A stretch of 49,507 nt of DNA, from positions 1 through 49,507 of the forward strand of contig NZ_FPAC01000013.1 of assembly GCF_900116105.1 (NCBI RefSeq), read 5' to 3'. Each line of letters starts with the position of its first letter. The stretch's first letter is position 1. Source of the DNA: Paenibacillus sp. 453mf. GTDB lineage: Bacteria; Bacillota; Bacilli; Paenibacillales; Paenibacillaceae. The notes below the pieces were generated by a model, which saw nothing but the letters and a program-made list of their open reading frames with translations, was not told the origin of the DNA and ran no database searches. The position numbers and the translations under genes are program-made. This document shows positions 14,366-21,610 of the stretch, one piece after another.

Positions 14366-16045
14366 TTACATTTTTTCTGGTGCGCTCACACCTACAAGTC
14401 GAAGGCTGGTAGCAATGACAATGCGAACAGCGCCAAGAAGAGCCAGTCTCGCTTGAGTCTGCTCCGCATCATCGGTAATGACGCGCTCTGCTTTATAGTA
14501 GCTGTGGAACAATGCCGACAGCTCATACACATAACGGATAATACGGTGCGGAGCATATCCATTCGCGGCTGCTGCAACCTCTTCAGGGAACTCGCCCAGC
14601 TTGCGCAAAATGTCATATTCATGTTCCGCTGTCAGCTTGGACAGGTTCACATCTCGTACAGGATAGATGACAATCCCCTGCTCTTCGGCCTGACGGTATA
14701 CACTGCATACCCGGGCATGAGCATACTGTACGTAGAACACCGGGTTCTCGTTACTCGTAGAGATGGCAAGATCCATATCAAAATCAAGATGGGAATCCAT
14801 GCTGCGCATGGTGAAGAAGTACCGAATAGCGTCCACGCCAACTTCGTCCATCAGGTCTTCCATCGTAATGGCTTTACCCGTACGTTTGGACATCTTCACC
14901 TTCTCGCCGTTTTGGAACAAGCTAACCATTTGGGCAATGAGAACAACCAGCTTGTCCGGATCGTTACCGAGCGCCTCCATGGCTGCCTTCATTCTTGGAA
15001 TGTAACCGTGGTGGTCTGCACCCCAAATATTGATCATCGTATCGTAGCCGCGAGCATACTTATCGCGATGATAAGCAATATCCGGCGTCAGATAGGTATA
15101 TGTGCCGTCATTTTTAATGAGAACACGGTCTTTATCGTCGCCATATTTCGAAGTGTTCAGCCAAGTTGCCCCGTCCTTCTCGAAGATCTCTTCCCTTTCC
15201 CGCAGCTCGTCAAGCGCGTTCAGTACCGCACCGTTATCATAAAGTGATGTTTCGCTGAACCAGTTGTCAAATTCAACGCGGAAGCGTCCAAGGTCTCGCT
15301 TGATCTTATTGAGCTCTTTCTCAAGACCATAATCTCTAAAGAACGCTGCACGGTCACCAGGATTCAGGTCAAGCAGGGAGTTTCCTTTTTCGGCAACCAA
15401 TTCTTTGGCAAAGCCGCGAATATCCTCGCCATGATAACCATCCTCCGGCATCTCCACTTCTTGTCCCAGCTCCTGAAGATAACGAGCCTCAATGGATTTG
15501 CTCAGATTAAACACTTGATTGCCGGCATCATTAATATAGTACTCACGCGTGACTTCATATCCTGCAAAATCAAGCACATTGCATAGTGCATCCCCAACAG
15601 CAGCTCCCCGGGCATGTCCAAGATGAAGGCTTCCGGTCGGGTTCGCGCTGACGAACTCCATCTGGATTTTGCGCCCTTCGCCCATGTTCACACGTCCGTA
15701 GTCATCACCCTGCTCGTGAATGAGTTCAATTACAGGATACAGATAGCTCTTGCTGAGTCGGAAATTAATAAAGCCCGGACCTGCAATCTCAGCAGACTCA
15801 ATGCCGGCCTTCGATAAATCGAGGTGGTTGATGATTTGTTCAGCAATCATGCGCGGATTTTTTTTGGCAATACGAGTCAGCTGCATCGCAGCATTCGTTG
15901 CAAGATCCCCGTGACTCTTATCCTTCGGCACTTCCAGCACGATAGCCGGTATCTCGTCCTCAGCCACAATACCTGCTGATATTACAGCTTCTTTAATTGC
16001 TGCAGTAACTTGCTCATTTATAAGCTCTAGTGGATTGCGTGTCAT
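14366..16045 (-). CDS. argS: Arginyl-tRNA synthetase
   Basis: This class I synthetase charges tRNA-Arg. The 559 residues include the N-terminal Add-1 domain, the HIGH motif as HLGH (141-144, in SANPTGSLHLGHARGAA), the KMSKS-like KMSKRTGKA (near residue 375), and the C-terminal DALR anticodon-binding helical domain. Start is ATG 16045, 11 nt from AGGAGG; that site lies inside the 3' end of the upstream gene, whose stop is only 3 nt away. Translational coupling with ywiB is likely, and the same pair occurs in B. subtilis. Confidence 0.97.
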   Translation of the reverse strand: MTRNPLELINEQVTAAIKEAVISAGIVAEDEIPAIVLEVPKDKSHGDLATNAAMQLTRIAKKNPRMIAEQIINHLDLSKAGIESAEIAGPGFINFRLSKSYLYPVIELIHEQGDDYGRVNMGEGRKIQMEFVSANPTGSLHLGHARGAAVGDALCNVLDFAGYEVTREYYINDAGNQVFNLSKSIEARYLQELGQEVEMPEDGYHGEDIRGFAKELVAEKGNSLLDLNPGDRAAFFRDYGLEKELNKIKRDLGRFRVEFDNWFSETSLYDNGAVLNALDELREREEIFEKDGATWLNTSKYGDDKDRVLIKNDGTYTYLTPDIAYHRDKYARGYDTMINIWGADHHGYIPRMKAAMEALGNDPDKLVVLIAQMVSLFQNGEKVKMSKRTGKAITMEDLMDEVGVDAIRYFFTMRSMDSHLDFDMDLAISTSNENPVFYVQYAHARVCSVYRQAEEQGIVIYPVRDVNLSKLTAEHEYDILRKLGEFPEEVAAAANGYAPHRIIRYVYELSALFHSYYKAERVITDDAEQTQARLALLGAVRIVIATSLRLVGVSAPEKM

Positions 16046-16048
16046 GAA

Positions 16049-16468
16049 TTAAAGTTCCTCCTGTATTTCCATACTGATATCAAAATGTCCTGATTTCTCT
16101 TCAAACATATATAGATCATAGCGAAAAGCAAGCTTGGCCGACATTCCTGCCGTGCTGATCTCAAGCTTCTTCGTATCTGTAGACAAAGCAAACGAAGTAT
16201 AGGGTGATTTATAGAAGCCGGGCAGCCTTTGACCCAGCTCAAAATTCTGCTCCGATTCTACTCCGCCATGGCGAATCAGCTTCAAGCTGTGTTCCGTTAC
16301 CTTAATGGTATTTCGAGTCTTGCTCCCCCCGGGAACCTGCTCTTCTTCTTCATATCGTACATAGAGGGCGCTGCCTTTCCTGATCGCCTCTCCGGTAAAT
16401 GTCTGTATAACCTTCTCGCCGTCAGCCATACTGTAAATATGAACCTTGACGGGATTCCATCCTGACAT
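16049..16468 (-). CDS. ywiB: YwiB-family beta-barrel protein (DUF1934)
   Basis: This 139-residue soluble protein matches the YwiB/DUF1934 family, small beta-barrels of unknown function. It is recognised by its beta-rich pattern, the LKLIRHGGVESEQNFELGQR segment (about 63-82), and its position directly before argS, as in B. subtilis. Start is ATG 16468 with a weak GGGGA 10 nt upstream. A promoter lies at 16528-16556. A role tied to arginyl-tRNA or arginine metabolism is only positional inference. Confidence 0.85.
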   Translation of the reverse strand: MSGWNPVKVHIYSMADGEKVIQTFTGEAIRKGSALYVRYEEEEQVPGGSKTRNTIKVTEHSLKLIRHGGVESEQNFELGQRLPGFYKSPYTSFALSTDTKKLEISTAGMSAKLAFRYDLYMFEEKSGHFDISMEIQEEL

Positions 16469-16527
16469 GATTCTATCGTCCCCTATCTACCTTAAAAAAG
16501 CGTTCCTTTCGCTTCTTTCCTTAGTTC

Positions 16528-16556
16528 ATTCTATAGATTTTGGTCTTATTGTTCAA
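16528..16556 (-). promoter_or_regulatory. ywiB-argS promoter
   Basis: The -35 is TTGAAC (16551-16556), the spacer 17 nt, and the -10 TAGAAT (16528-16533), about 60 nt upstream of ywiB. Confidence 0.65.
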
Positions 16557-16610
16557 ATCAAAATCCTGCCTGTCTATCTAAATGATGCCGTAAAACTATA
16601 ACTCGCATAC

Positions 16611-16671
16611 AAAAGCACCCCAACAGCCCTAATCGTATCTTCTTCGATCAGGGGATGAAAGGGTGCTTCAC
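16611..16671 (-). terminator. Terminator after speB
   Basis: AAGCACCC pairs with GGGTGCTT across a long inner loop that contains a smaller CCCCTGATCG/TAGGG-type pairing, and TTTTG follows on the minus strand. It lies about 30 nt past the speB stop. Confidence 0.7.
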
Positions 16672-16700
16672 AAACCTCAATTTGTGTAATATTGTACAGA

Positions 16701-17570
16701 CTACTTGACGAAGCCAAGCAGCATTTCACGGATCAGTTTGGATGCAACGATTGGCGTCTGCTGCGTTGGGTCATAGATCGGCGCCACTTCCACGACATCA
16801 AATCCCACGACATTGACACTCGATCTCGCAATCGCATGAACCGCTTCAAGCAGTTCCTTGGACGTAATTCCGCCGGCCTCTGCCGTTCCTGTACCTGGAG
16901 CTGCCGAAGGGTCAAGCACGTCGATATCAATCGTCACGTAAACCGGACGACTTCCCATAGACGGCAATGCTTCCTTCATTGGAGCTGCCACTTCAAATGG
17001 ATAGAAGTTGATATTCTCACGTGCATAGGCAAACTCTTCTCTTGAACCGGAGCGGATGCCGAATTGATAAATGTTCTTGCCTCCCATCAATTCCGCTGCT
17101 TTGCGAATTGGAGTAGAGTGGGACAGCGGCTCGCCTTCATAATGCTCACGAAGATCCGCATGGGCATCGATATGAATAATCGCAAGATCAGGATATTTCT
17201 TATACATTGCTTCAAGTACAGGCCAAGTAACCAGATGCTCTCCACCAAGACCAACCGGGATTTTGCCGTCTGTCAGGAGACCTTCGACATACTCCCGGAT
17301 GATATCCAAGCTGCGGCTTGCATTACCGAAAGGCAGCAGCAAATCTCCTGCATCAAAATATTTCAGATCTACGATGCTTCTGTCAAGGTAAGGGCTGTAC
17401 TCTTCAAGTCCTACGGAAGCCTGGCGAATGTGCGCCGGACCGAAACGTGAACCTGGGCGGAAGCTGACAGTGTAGTCCATCGGCATGCCGTAGATAACGG
17501 CTTTGGAATTTTCATAATCTTCGGAACTGCAAATAAACACATTTCCAGAGTACGCTTGATCGATTTTCAT
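16701..17570 (-). CDS. speB: Agmatinase (ureohydrolase family)
   Basis: SpeB hydrolyses agmatine to putrescine and urea with a dinuclear manganese centre. The 289-residue protein (B. subtilis 290) shows the metal-binding motifs GLGGEH (about 107-112), IIHIDAHADLR (about 131-141) and TIDIDVLDPSAAPGTGT (about 214-230), and matches the family throughout. Start is ATG 17570, 12 nt from AAGGAG. Only 16 nt separate it from speE, so speE-speB form an operon: SpeB makes putrescine and SpeE converts it to spermidine. Confidence 0.95.
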   Translation of the reverse strand: MKIDQAYSGNVFICSSEDYENSKAVIYGMPMDYTVSFRPGSRFGPAHIRQASVGLEEYSPYLDRSIVDLKYFDAGDLLLPFGNASRSLDIIREYVEGLLTDGKIPVGLGGEHLVTWPVLEAMYKKYPDLAIIHIDAHADLREHYEGEPLSHSTPIRKAAELMGGKNIYQFGIRSGSREEFAYARENINFYPFEVAAPMKEALPSMGSRPVYVTIDIDVLDPSAAPGTGTAEAGGITSKELLEAVHAIARSSVNVVGFDVVEVAPIYDPTQQTPIVASKLIREMLLGFVK

Positions 17571-17586
17571 GTTAAGCTAATTCTCC

Positions 17587-18414
17587 TTATTTAATCAGAT
17601 CTTCCACGAATTTTGGCAGCACAAACGCTGCCTTGTGAAGACGCGGAGTATAATATTTAGTATCGATTTCTGGGATCGCAGACTCGTCGACTTCGAGCGG
17701 ATCATACTTCTTGCTTCCCATTGTAAAAGTCCACAGACCGCTTGGGTAGGTTGGAATATTCGCTCCATATACACGAACGATCGGGAACACTTCCTTCACG
17801 TCTTTGTTCACGCTCTGTATCAGATCAGCCTTAAACCAAGGGTTGTCCGTCTGAGCAACAAAGATGCCGTCTTCCTTTAATGCCTCGTAAATTCCTTGGT
17901 AGAAGCCGCGTGTGAACAGATTGGCTGCAGGGCCTACCGGCTCCGTGGAATCTACCATAATGACATCATAAGCATCTTTGTGATCGTGAATGTGCATAAA
18001 GCCGTCACCTATGAGCACTTCGACACGGGCATCTTCCAGCTTGCCAGCAATGCTTGGCAAATAGGTTTTGGAATACTCAATTACTTTGCCGTCGATATCA
18101 ACCAGAACCGCCTTTTTCACTTGAGGATGCTTGAGCACTTCACGGATGACTCCACCGTCACCACCGCCAACCACAAGAACATATTTAGGGTTAGGATGCG
18201 TATATAGAACCGGATGCGCAACCATCTCATGGTATACGAATTCGTCTTTTTCTGTCGTCATTACCATACCGTCAAGGAGCAGCATGTTGCCAAACTCCTC
18301 GGTTTTGACCATAGCCAGATCTTGAAATTCCGTCTTCTCATTCACATAAGTTTCGTGAATCTTCATTGTAATGCCGAAATTTTTGGTTTGTTTCTCCGTA
18401 AACCACAATTCCAT
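17587..18414 (-). CDS. speE: Spermidine synthase
   Basis: SpeE transfers aminopropyl from decarboxylated S-adenosylmethionine to putrescine. The 275-residue Rossmann enzyme shows the nucleotide motif LVVGGGDGGVIREVLKH (about 79-95), ILID-type acidic loop VLVDIDGKVIEYSK, and the active-site DSTEPVGPA (about 153-161). Start is ATG 18414, 7 nt from AGAAGGT; the longer TTG frame would begin in the leader. A strong promoter lies about 135 bp upstream, leaving a leader of about 128 nt in which I recognise no known riboswitch. Confidence 0.96.
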   Translation of the reverse strand: MELWFTEKQTKNFGITMKIHETYVNEKTEFQDLAMVKTEEFGNMLLLDGMVMTTEKDEFVYHEMVAHPVLYTHPNPKYVLVVGGGDGGVIREVLKHPQVKKAVLVDIDGKVIEYSKTYLPSIAGKLEDARVEVLIGDGFMHIHDHKDAYDVIMVDSTEPVGPAANLFTRGFYQGIYEALKEDGIFVAQTDNPWFKADLIQSVNKDVKEVFPIVRVYGANIPTYPSGLWTFTMGSKKYDPLEVDESAIPEIDTKYYTPRLHKAAFVLPKFVEDLIK

Positions 18415-18548
18415 CGTTATTACCTTCTCTCGATTAGAATAAGTGTTCAGCCGGCAGCCTTCACCTGGATTTCTATCCAACAGCATATACAAGCGAATAG
18501 GAGCTACGGATTTCCCGTCTATGTTGTACAAAACCCATGCACTTTTGC

Positions 18549-18578
18549 ATTATACGTTAAATCTGAAATCGCTGTAAA
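18549..18578 (-). promoter_or_regulatory. speE-speB promoter
   Basis: The -35 is TTTACA (18573-18578), the spacer 18 nt, and the -10 a perfect TATAAT (18549-18554). It sits directly downstream of mrpG, with no terminator between, so antiporter transcripts may read into speE. Confidence 0.75.
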
Positions 18579-18611
18579 GATACTGCTATATTGCGTTATT
18601 TTCAGGGGAGT

Positions 18612-19040
18612 TCACTCATGCTTTGTCTGATTTCTGTTCGGCTCCGGCTCAAGTGAATCCACAGAAATTTCCTCGTTCTCGAGGAGCTGTCGTTTCTTCC
18701 CTTTAAGGGCCTTTGCCAGTTCATCAAGCGTGCTTCCCTTCCATAACGGAACATCGGTACGATAGGCAGCGCGACCATTCAAATGCCCTGCAACAGGAGC
18801 TGTCAAAAAGACAAACAGAATGCCCAGCAGCAGCCTTGCACTCACATAGCCGTCATAGACTATAAAGAACAAAAATCCGCCGGATAAGATACACAAAATA
18901 CCAAGTGTATTACTTTTTGTTGCTGCGTGCGCACGAAGGTATACATCCGGGAGCCGGATGAGTCCGTAGGTGCTCAGCACACTCAAAACTGCTCCAAACA
19001 AGACCAAGAGACCAACGATTACGCTAAAGATCATCGTCAT
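18612..19040 (-). CDS. mrpG: Na+/H+ antiporter subunit MrpG
   Basis: MrpG is one of the small membrane subunits of the Mrp (Mnh) multisubunit Na+(K+)/H+ antiporter. This 142-residue copy has three hydrophobic spans (about 4-27, 36-58, 63-85) and the family signature YGLIRLPDVYLRAHAATKS, followed by a hydrophilic C-terminal tail of about 50 residues that is long for the family. I start at ATG 19040, with GGGGG 13 nt upstream; the start lies inside mrpF (17-nt overlap). It is the last gene of the operon. Confidence 0.92.
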   Translation of the reverse strand: MTMIFSVIVGLLVLFGAVLSVLSTYGLIRLPDVYLRAHAATKSNTLGILCILSGGFLFFIVYDGYVSARLLLGILFVFLTAPVAGHLNGRAAYRTDVPLWKGSTLDELAKALKGKKRQLLENEEISVDSLEPEPNRNQTKHE

Positions 19041-19308
19041 TTTCGAGTACAAGCCCCCTTTCAATAAACCTGGCAAAGGCTACAGTACTGATGAACGCCA
19101 GGATACCAATTAAGAGGATGATATCCACATAGGCCTGGGTATGAAACAGCATAGACAGCACCGCAACACTTCCGATCAAGTGAATACCAATCGTATCGAG
19201 TGCCGTGATGCGGTCGGCCATGGAAGGCCCCTTCAGAACACGATACAGACACCCGAGAATGGCGACACCCAGCAGCAACAGTGAAATGCTAAGAACAATG
19301 GTCAGCAT
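19024..19308 (-). CDS. mrpF: Na+/H+ antiporter subunit MrpF
   Basis: This 94-residue subunit has three membrane spans (about 3-21, 35-56, 60-82) and the conserved GPSMADRITALDTIG segment (27-41) that marks MrpF. It is required for assembly of the antiporter. Its ATG overlaps the mrpE stop by one base (TAATG), so translation is coupled. Confidence 0.94.
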   Translation of the reverse strand: MLTIVLSISLLLLGVAILGCLYRVLKGPSMADRITALDTIGIHLIGSVAVLSMLFHTQAYVDIILLIGILAFISTVAFARFIERGLVLENDDDL

Positions 19309-19784
19309 TATCTCGTCACCTCCATGATCGCTTTCTCAAACGTATTCTTAATGTCCTCTGCAATCTTCCCTTCGTCCGGGATATGGAACGCATGAATGTA
19401 AATGGTTCTCTTGTTTCTGGAAATCTCAAGCGGCATCGTGCCTGGCGTCAGTGAAATGAACAGAAACAGCAGCATAATCTCGAATTCGGAGCGAAGGTCT
19501 GTTTCATATTTGAAGGTGCCTGGCGAAATGTCCAGTTTCGGCTTCACGATATGAGAAATGACTTCAAACGAGGAACGAAACAGCTCTACAATAAGCAGCT
19601 TGATCAGCTTTAAGGCGGCCCATAGTTTTTTTAAATAGAAGGGCTCAGGAAAGAATCGCCGAAATGCAAAAATGATCAATAAACCAAGCGTGTACCCTAC
19701 AAAGAAGCTTGCACCGCTCCAAGAATGATTCAGCATCATCCAGAGCAAAGTGATGAGTAGATTGAGAATAATCTGCCTGGACAT
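19308..19784 (-). CDS. mrpE: Na+/H+ antiporter subunit MrpE
   Basis: MrpE (158 residues) has two N-terminal membrane helices (about 6-42), the conserved FFPEPFYLKK loop, another hydrophobic stretch (about 58-78), and a cytoplasmic alpha/beta domain with LFISLTPGTMPLE near residue 110. MrpE is needed for normal antiport and complex assembly. ATG 19784 lies 4 nt after the mrpD stop. Confidence 0.94.
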   Translation of the reverse strand: MSRQIILNLLITLLWMMLNHSWSGASFFVGYTLGLLIIFAFRRFFPEPFYLKKLWAALKLIKLLIVELFRSSFEVISHIVKPKLDISPGTFKYETDLRSEFEIMLLFLFISLTPGTMPLEISRNKRTIYIHAFHIPDEGKIAEDIKNTFEKAIMEVTR

Positions 19785-19788
19785 CCAA

Positions 19789-21273
19789 TCACCACCCCTT
19801 CAGTACCTTATTGACATACAGGCTAGGATCAATCAATACATGAGCCGCCGTCGAAAAGGATGGATACAGTGCCTCTGCAAACAGCCCCATCCCGATCACA
19901 ATAATAAACAGCCCCCCTGCCGGAATGAGCATCCGGTTGATGGAGTAATGAGGCTCATCCGAATGGATGGTCTGCCCCTTTCCCCAGAAAGCATAGATGA
20001 AGATTCGCAGAAGCGAGTACAGCATCAGGAAGCTCGCGATAACCGCAATCGTGGTCAACCCGTACAGCCCGGCAGCAATGCCCCCTTCAAAAAGCATCAG
20101 CTTGCCTGGGAATCCGCTTAACGGAGGCACACCAGCCAGGGCAAGCGCGGCCACAAAGAACATCCAGCCAAGCAGCGGGTAGCTGCGGATGAGCCCGCCC
20201 ATATTGTTAAGACTTGACGTTCCGGCAGCAGCAATTAAGGCTCCACCCAGCAAGAACAACAGGGTTTTGATGATCATGTCGTGCAATAAATAGAACATAA
20301 GCCCTTCGAGCGCGAGCTTGTTATCTGCTGCCATCCCAAAGGCCACAAAACCTACCCCTGCAACGACGTTGTACACCAGAATCTTATTTACATTCTTATA
20401 GGCAATCGCTCCGATAACCCCCAGTATCATTGTGGCACCTGCCATCCAGCCAATGATCTGACGAGTAAACTCGGGATCGTGATAGAACACAAGCGTAAAC
20501 ATCCGCACAATGGCGTATAAACCTACCTTTGTCAGAAGGCCTGCAAACAGTGCAGTTACGATAGCCGGCGGAGCAGCATAGGATCCGGATAGCCAAAAGA
20601 ACAAGAATAATCCGGCTTTTATGCTGAAAATAAGCAGGAATAGGACGGCGATAACTCCCAAAATACCATCTTGCCCTACCTCAGCCACCCTCACCGATAA
20701 ATGAGCCAAGTTTATGGTTCCTACAACGGAATACAGATAACCAATGCCAACAACAAAGAAGGAGGAGGATACCATATTGATAAGCACATATTTTAATGAC
20801 TCCATCAGCTGCCTTTCCGTATTCCCCAGCACCAGCAGCGCATAGGAAGAAATCAGCATGAGCTCAAAGCAGACGAATAGATTGAATAGATCTCCGGTTA
20901 AGAAGGAACCGTTGACGCCAGCCATCAGAAATTGAAAGAACACGTAAAAGTGGTATTTCTCTCTCTCCTGAGTGACACTTTTGAATGCATAGAATATACA
21001 AGCCACCGCAATAATGGAGGCTACGAGTACAAGAAGAGAGGCGAGGGTGTCAGCTACAAACACAATGCCATAAGGCGCTGCCCATCCCCCCATGTTGAGC
21101 AGCTGGAGACCTGAAACGGATACTTGCGTGAACAACAGGATCGCGATGCCAAGAGCGATGACGGTACTAATCCCGCTGATCCAGCGCTGTATTCTTACCG
21201 ACTTCATAAACAGAATGAGAAGAATCCCTGTTAGAACAGGGATGAAGATCGGCAGAACCACAAGATTATTCAT
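19789..21273 (-). CDS. mrpD: Na+/H+ antiporter subunit MrpD
   Basis: MrpD (494 residues, about 14 membrane helices) is homologous to the proton-pumping NuoM/NuoN subunits of respiratory complex I. Visible family features include the conserved Glu in LFVCFELMLISSYALLVLG (about 131-149) and the Lys/His-bearing helices around SIKAGLFLFFWLSGSYAAPP and FYLLHDMIIKTLLF. It overlaps mrpC by 8 nt. With MrpA it forms the ion-translocating core. Confidence 0.96.
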   Translation of the reverse strand: MNNLVVLPIFIPVLTGILLILFMKSVRIQRWISGISTVIALGIAILLFTQVSVSGLQLLNMGGWAAPYGIVFVADTLASLLVLVASIIAVACIFYAFKSVTQEREKYHFYVFFQFLMAGVNGSFLTGDLFNLFVCFELMLISSYALLVLGNTERQLMESLKYVLINMVSSSFFVVGIGYLYSVVGTINLAHLSVRVAEVGQDGILGVIAVLFLLIFSIKAGLFLFFWLSGSYAAPPAIVTALFAGLLTKVGLYAIVRMFTLVFYHDPEFTRQIIGWMAGATMILGVIGAIAYKNVNKILVYNVVAGVGFVAFGMAADNKLALEGLMFYLLHDMIIKTLLFLLGGALIAAAGTSSLNNMGGLIRSYPLLGWMFFVAALALAGVPPLSGFPGKLMLFEGGIAAGLYGLTTIAVIASFLMLYSLLRIFIYAFWGKGQTIHSDEPHYSINRMLIPAGGLFIIVIGMGLFAEALYPSFSTAAHVLIDPSLYVNKVLKGW

Positions 21274-21610
21274 ATTTCGGCCCCCTTACTTCCTCCATAT
21301 CGTCGGTCTTCAGTTTGAGATACGAACGATAGGCAAGAACAAAGAAGAAGGACAGCAGTCCAAAGTTAATAACAATGGAAGTCAGGATCAGTGCCTGTGG
21401 AAGAGGGTCCACATAATTCTCGGCATGCTCTCCCAGCAGCGGAGGTGCTCCTGTCTTCAGACGAGCCATTGTCATGAGCAATAGATGAACCCCATGTGAT
21501 AGGATGGATATTCCCAGCACAAGCCTCAGCAAGCTTCGAGACAGTATCAGGTACACGCCTACTGCAAATAGAATACCTACCGTAACGCTCATTATAATTT
21601 CCATAGTCAT
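21266..21610 (-). CDS. mrpC: Na+/H+ antiporter subunit MrpC
   Basis: This 114-residue, three-helix subunit is homologous to NuoK of complex I. It shows the family segment LGISILSHGVHLLLM (about 32-46) and the loop DPLPQALILTSIVINFG (about 67-83). ATG 21610 overlaps the mrpA stop by four bases (ATGA). Confidence 0.95.
   Translation of the reverse strand: MTMEIIMSVTVGILFAVGVYLILSRSLLRLVLGISILSHGVHLLLMTMARLKTGAPPLLGEHAENYVDPLPQALILTSIVINFGLLSFFFVLAYRSYLKLKTDDMEEVRGPKYE

Noticed and set aside
14453..15247. Plus-strand 264-codon frame antisense to argS
   Set aside because: It is a shadow of argS, with no start signal and no domain.
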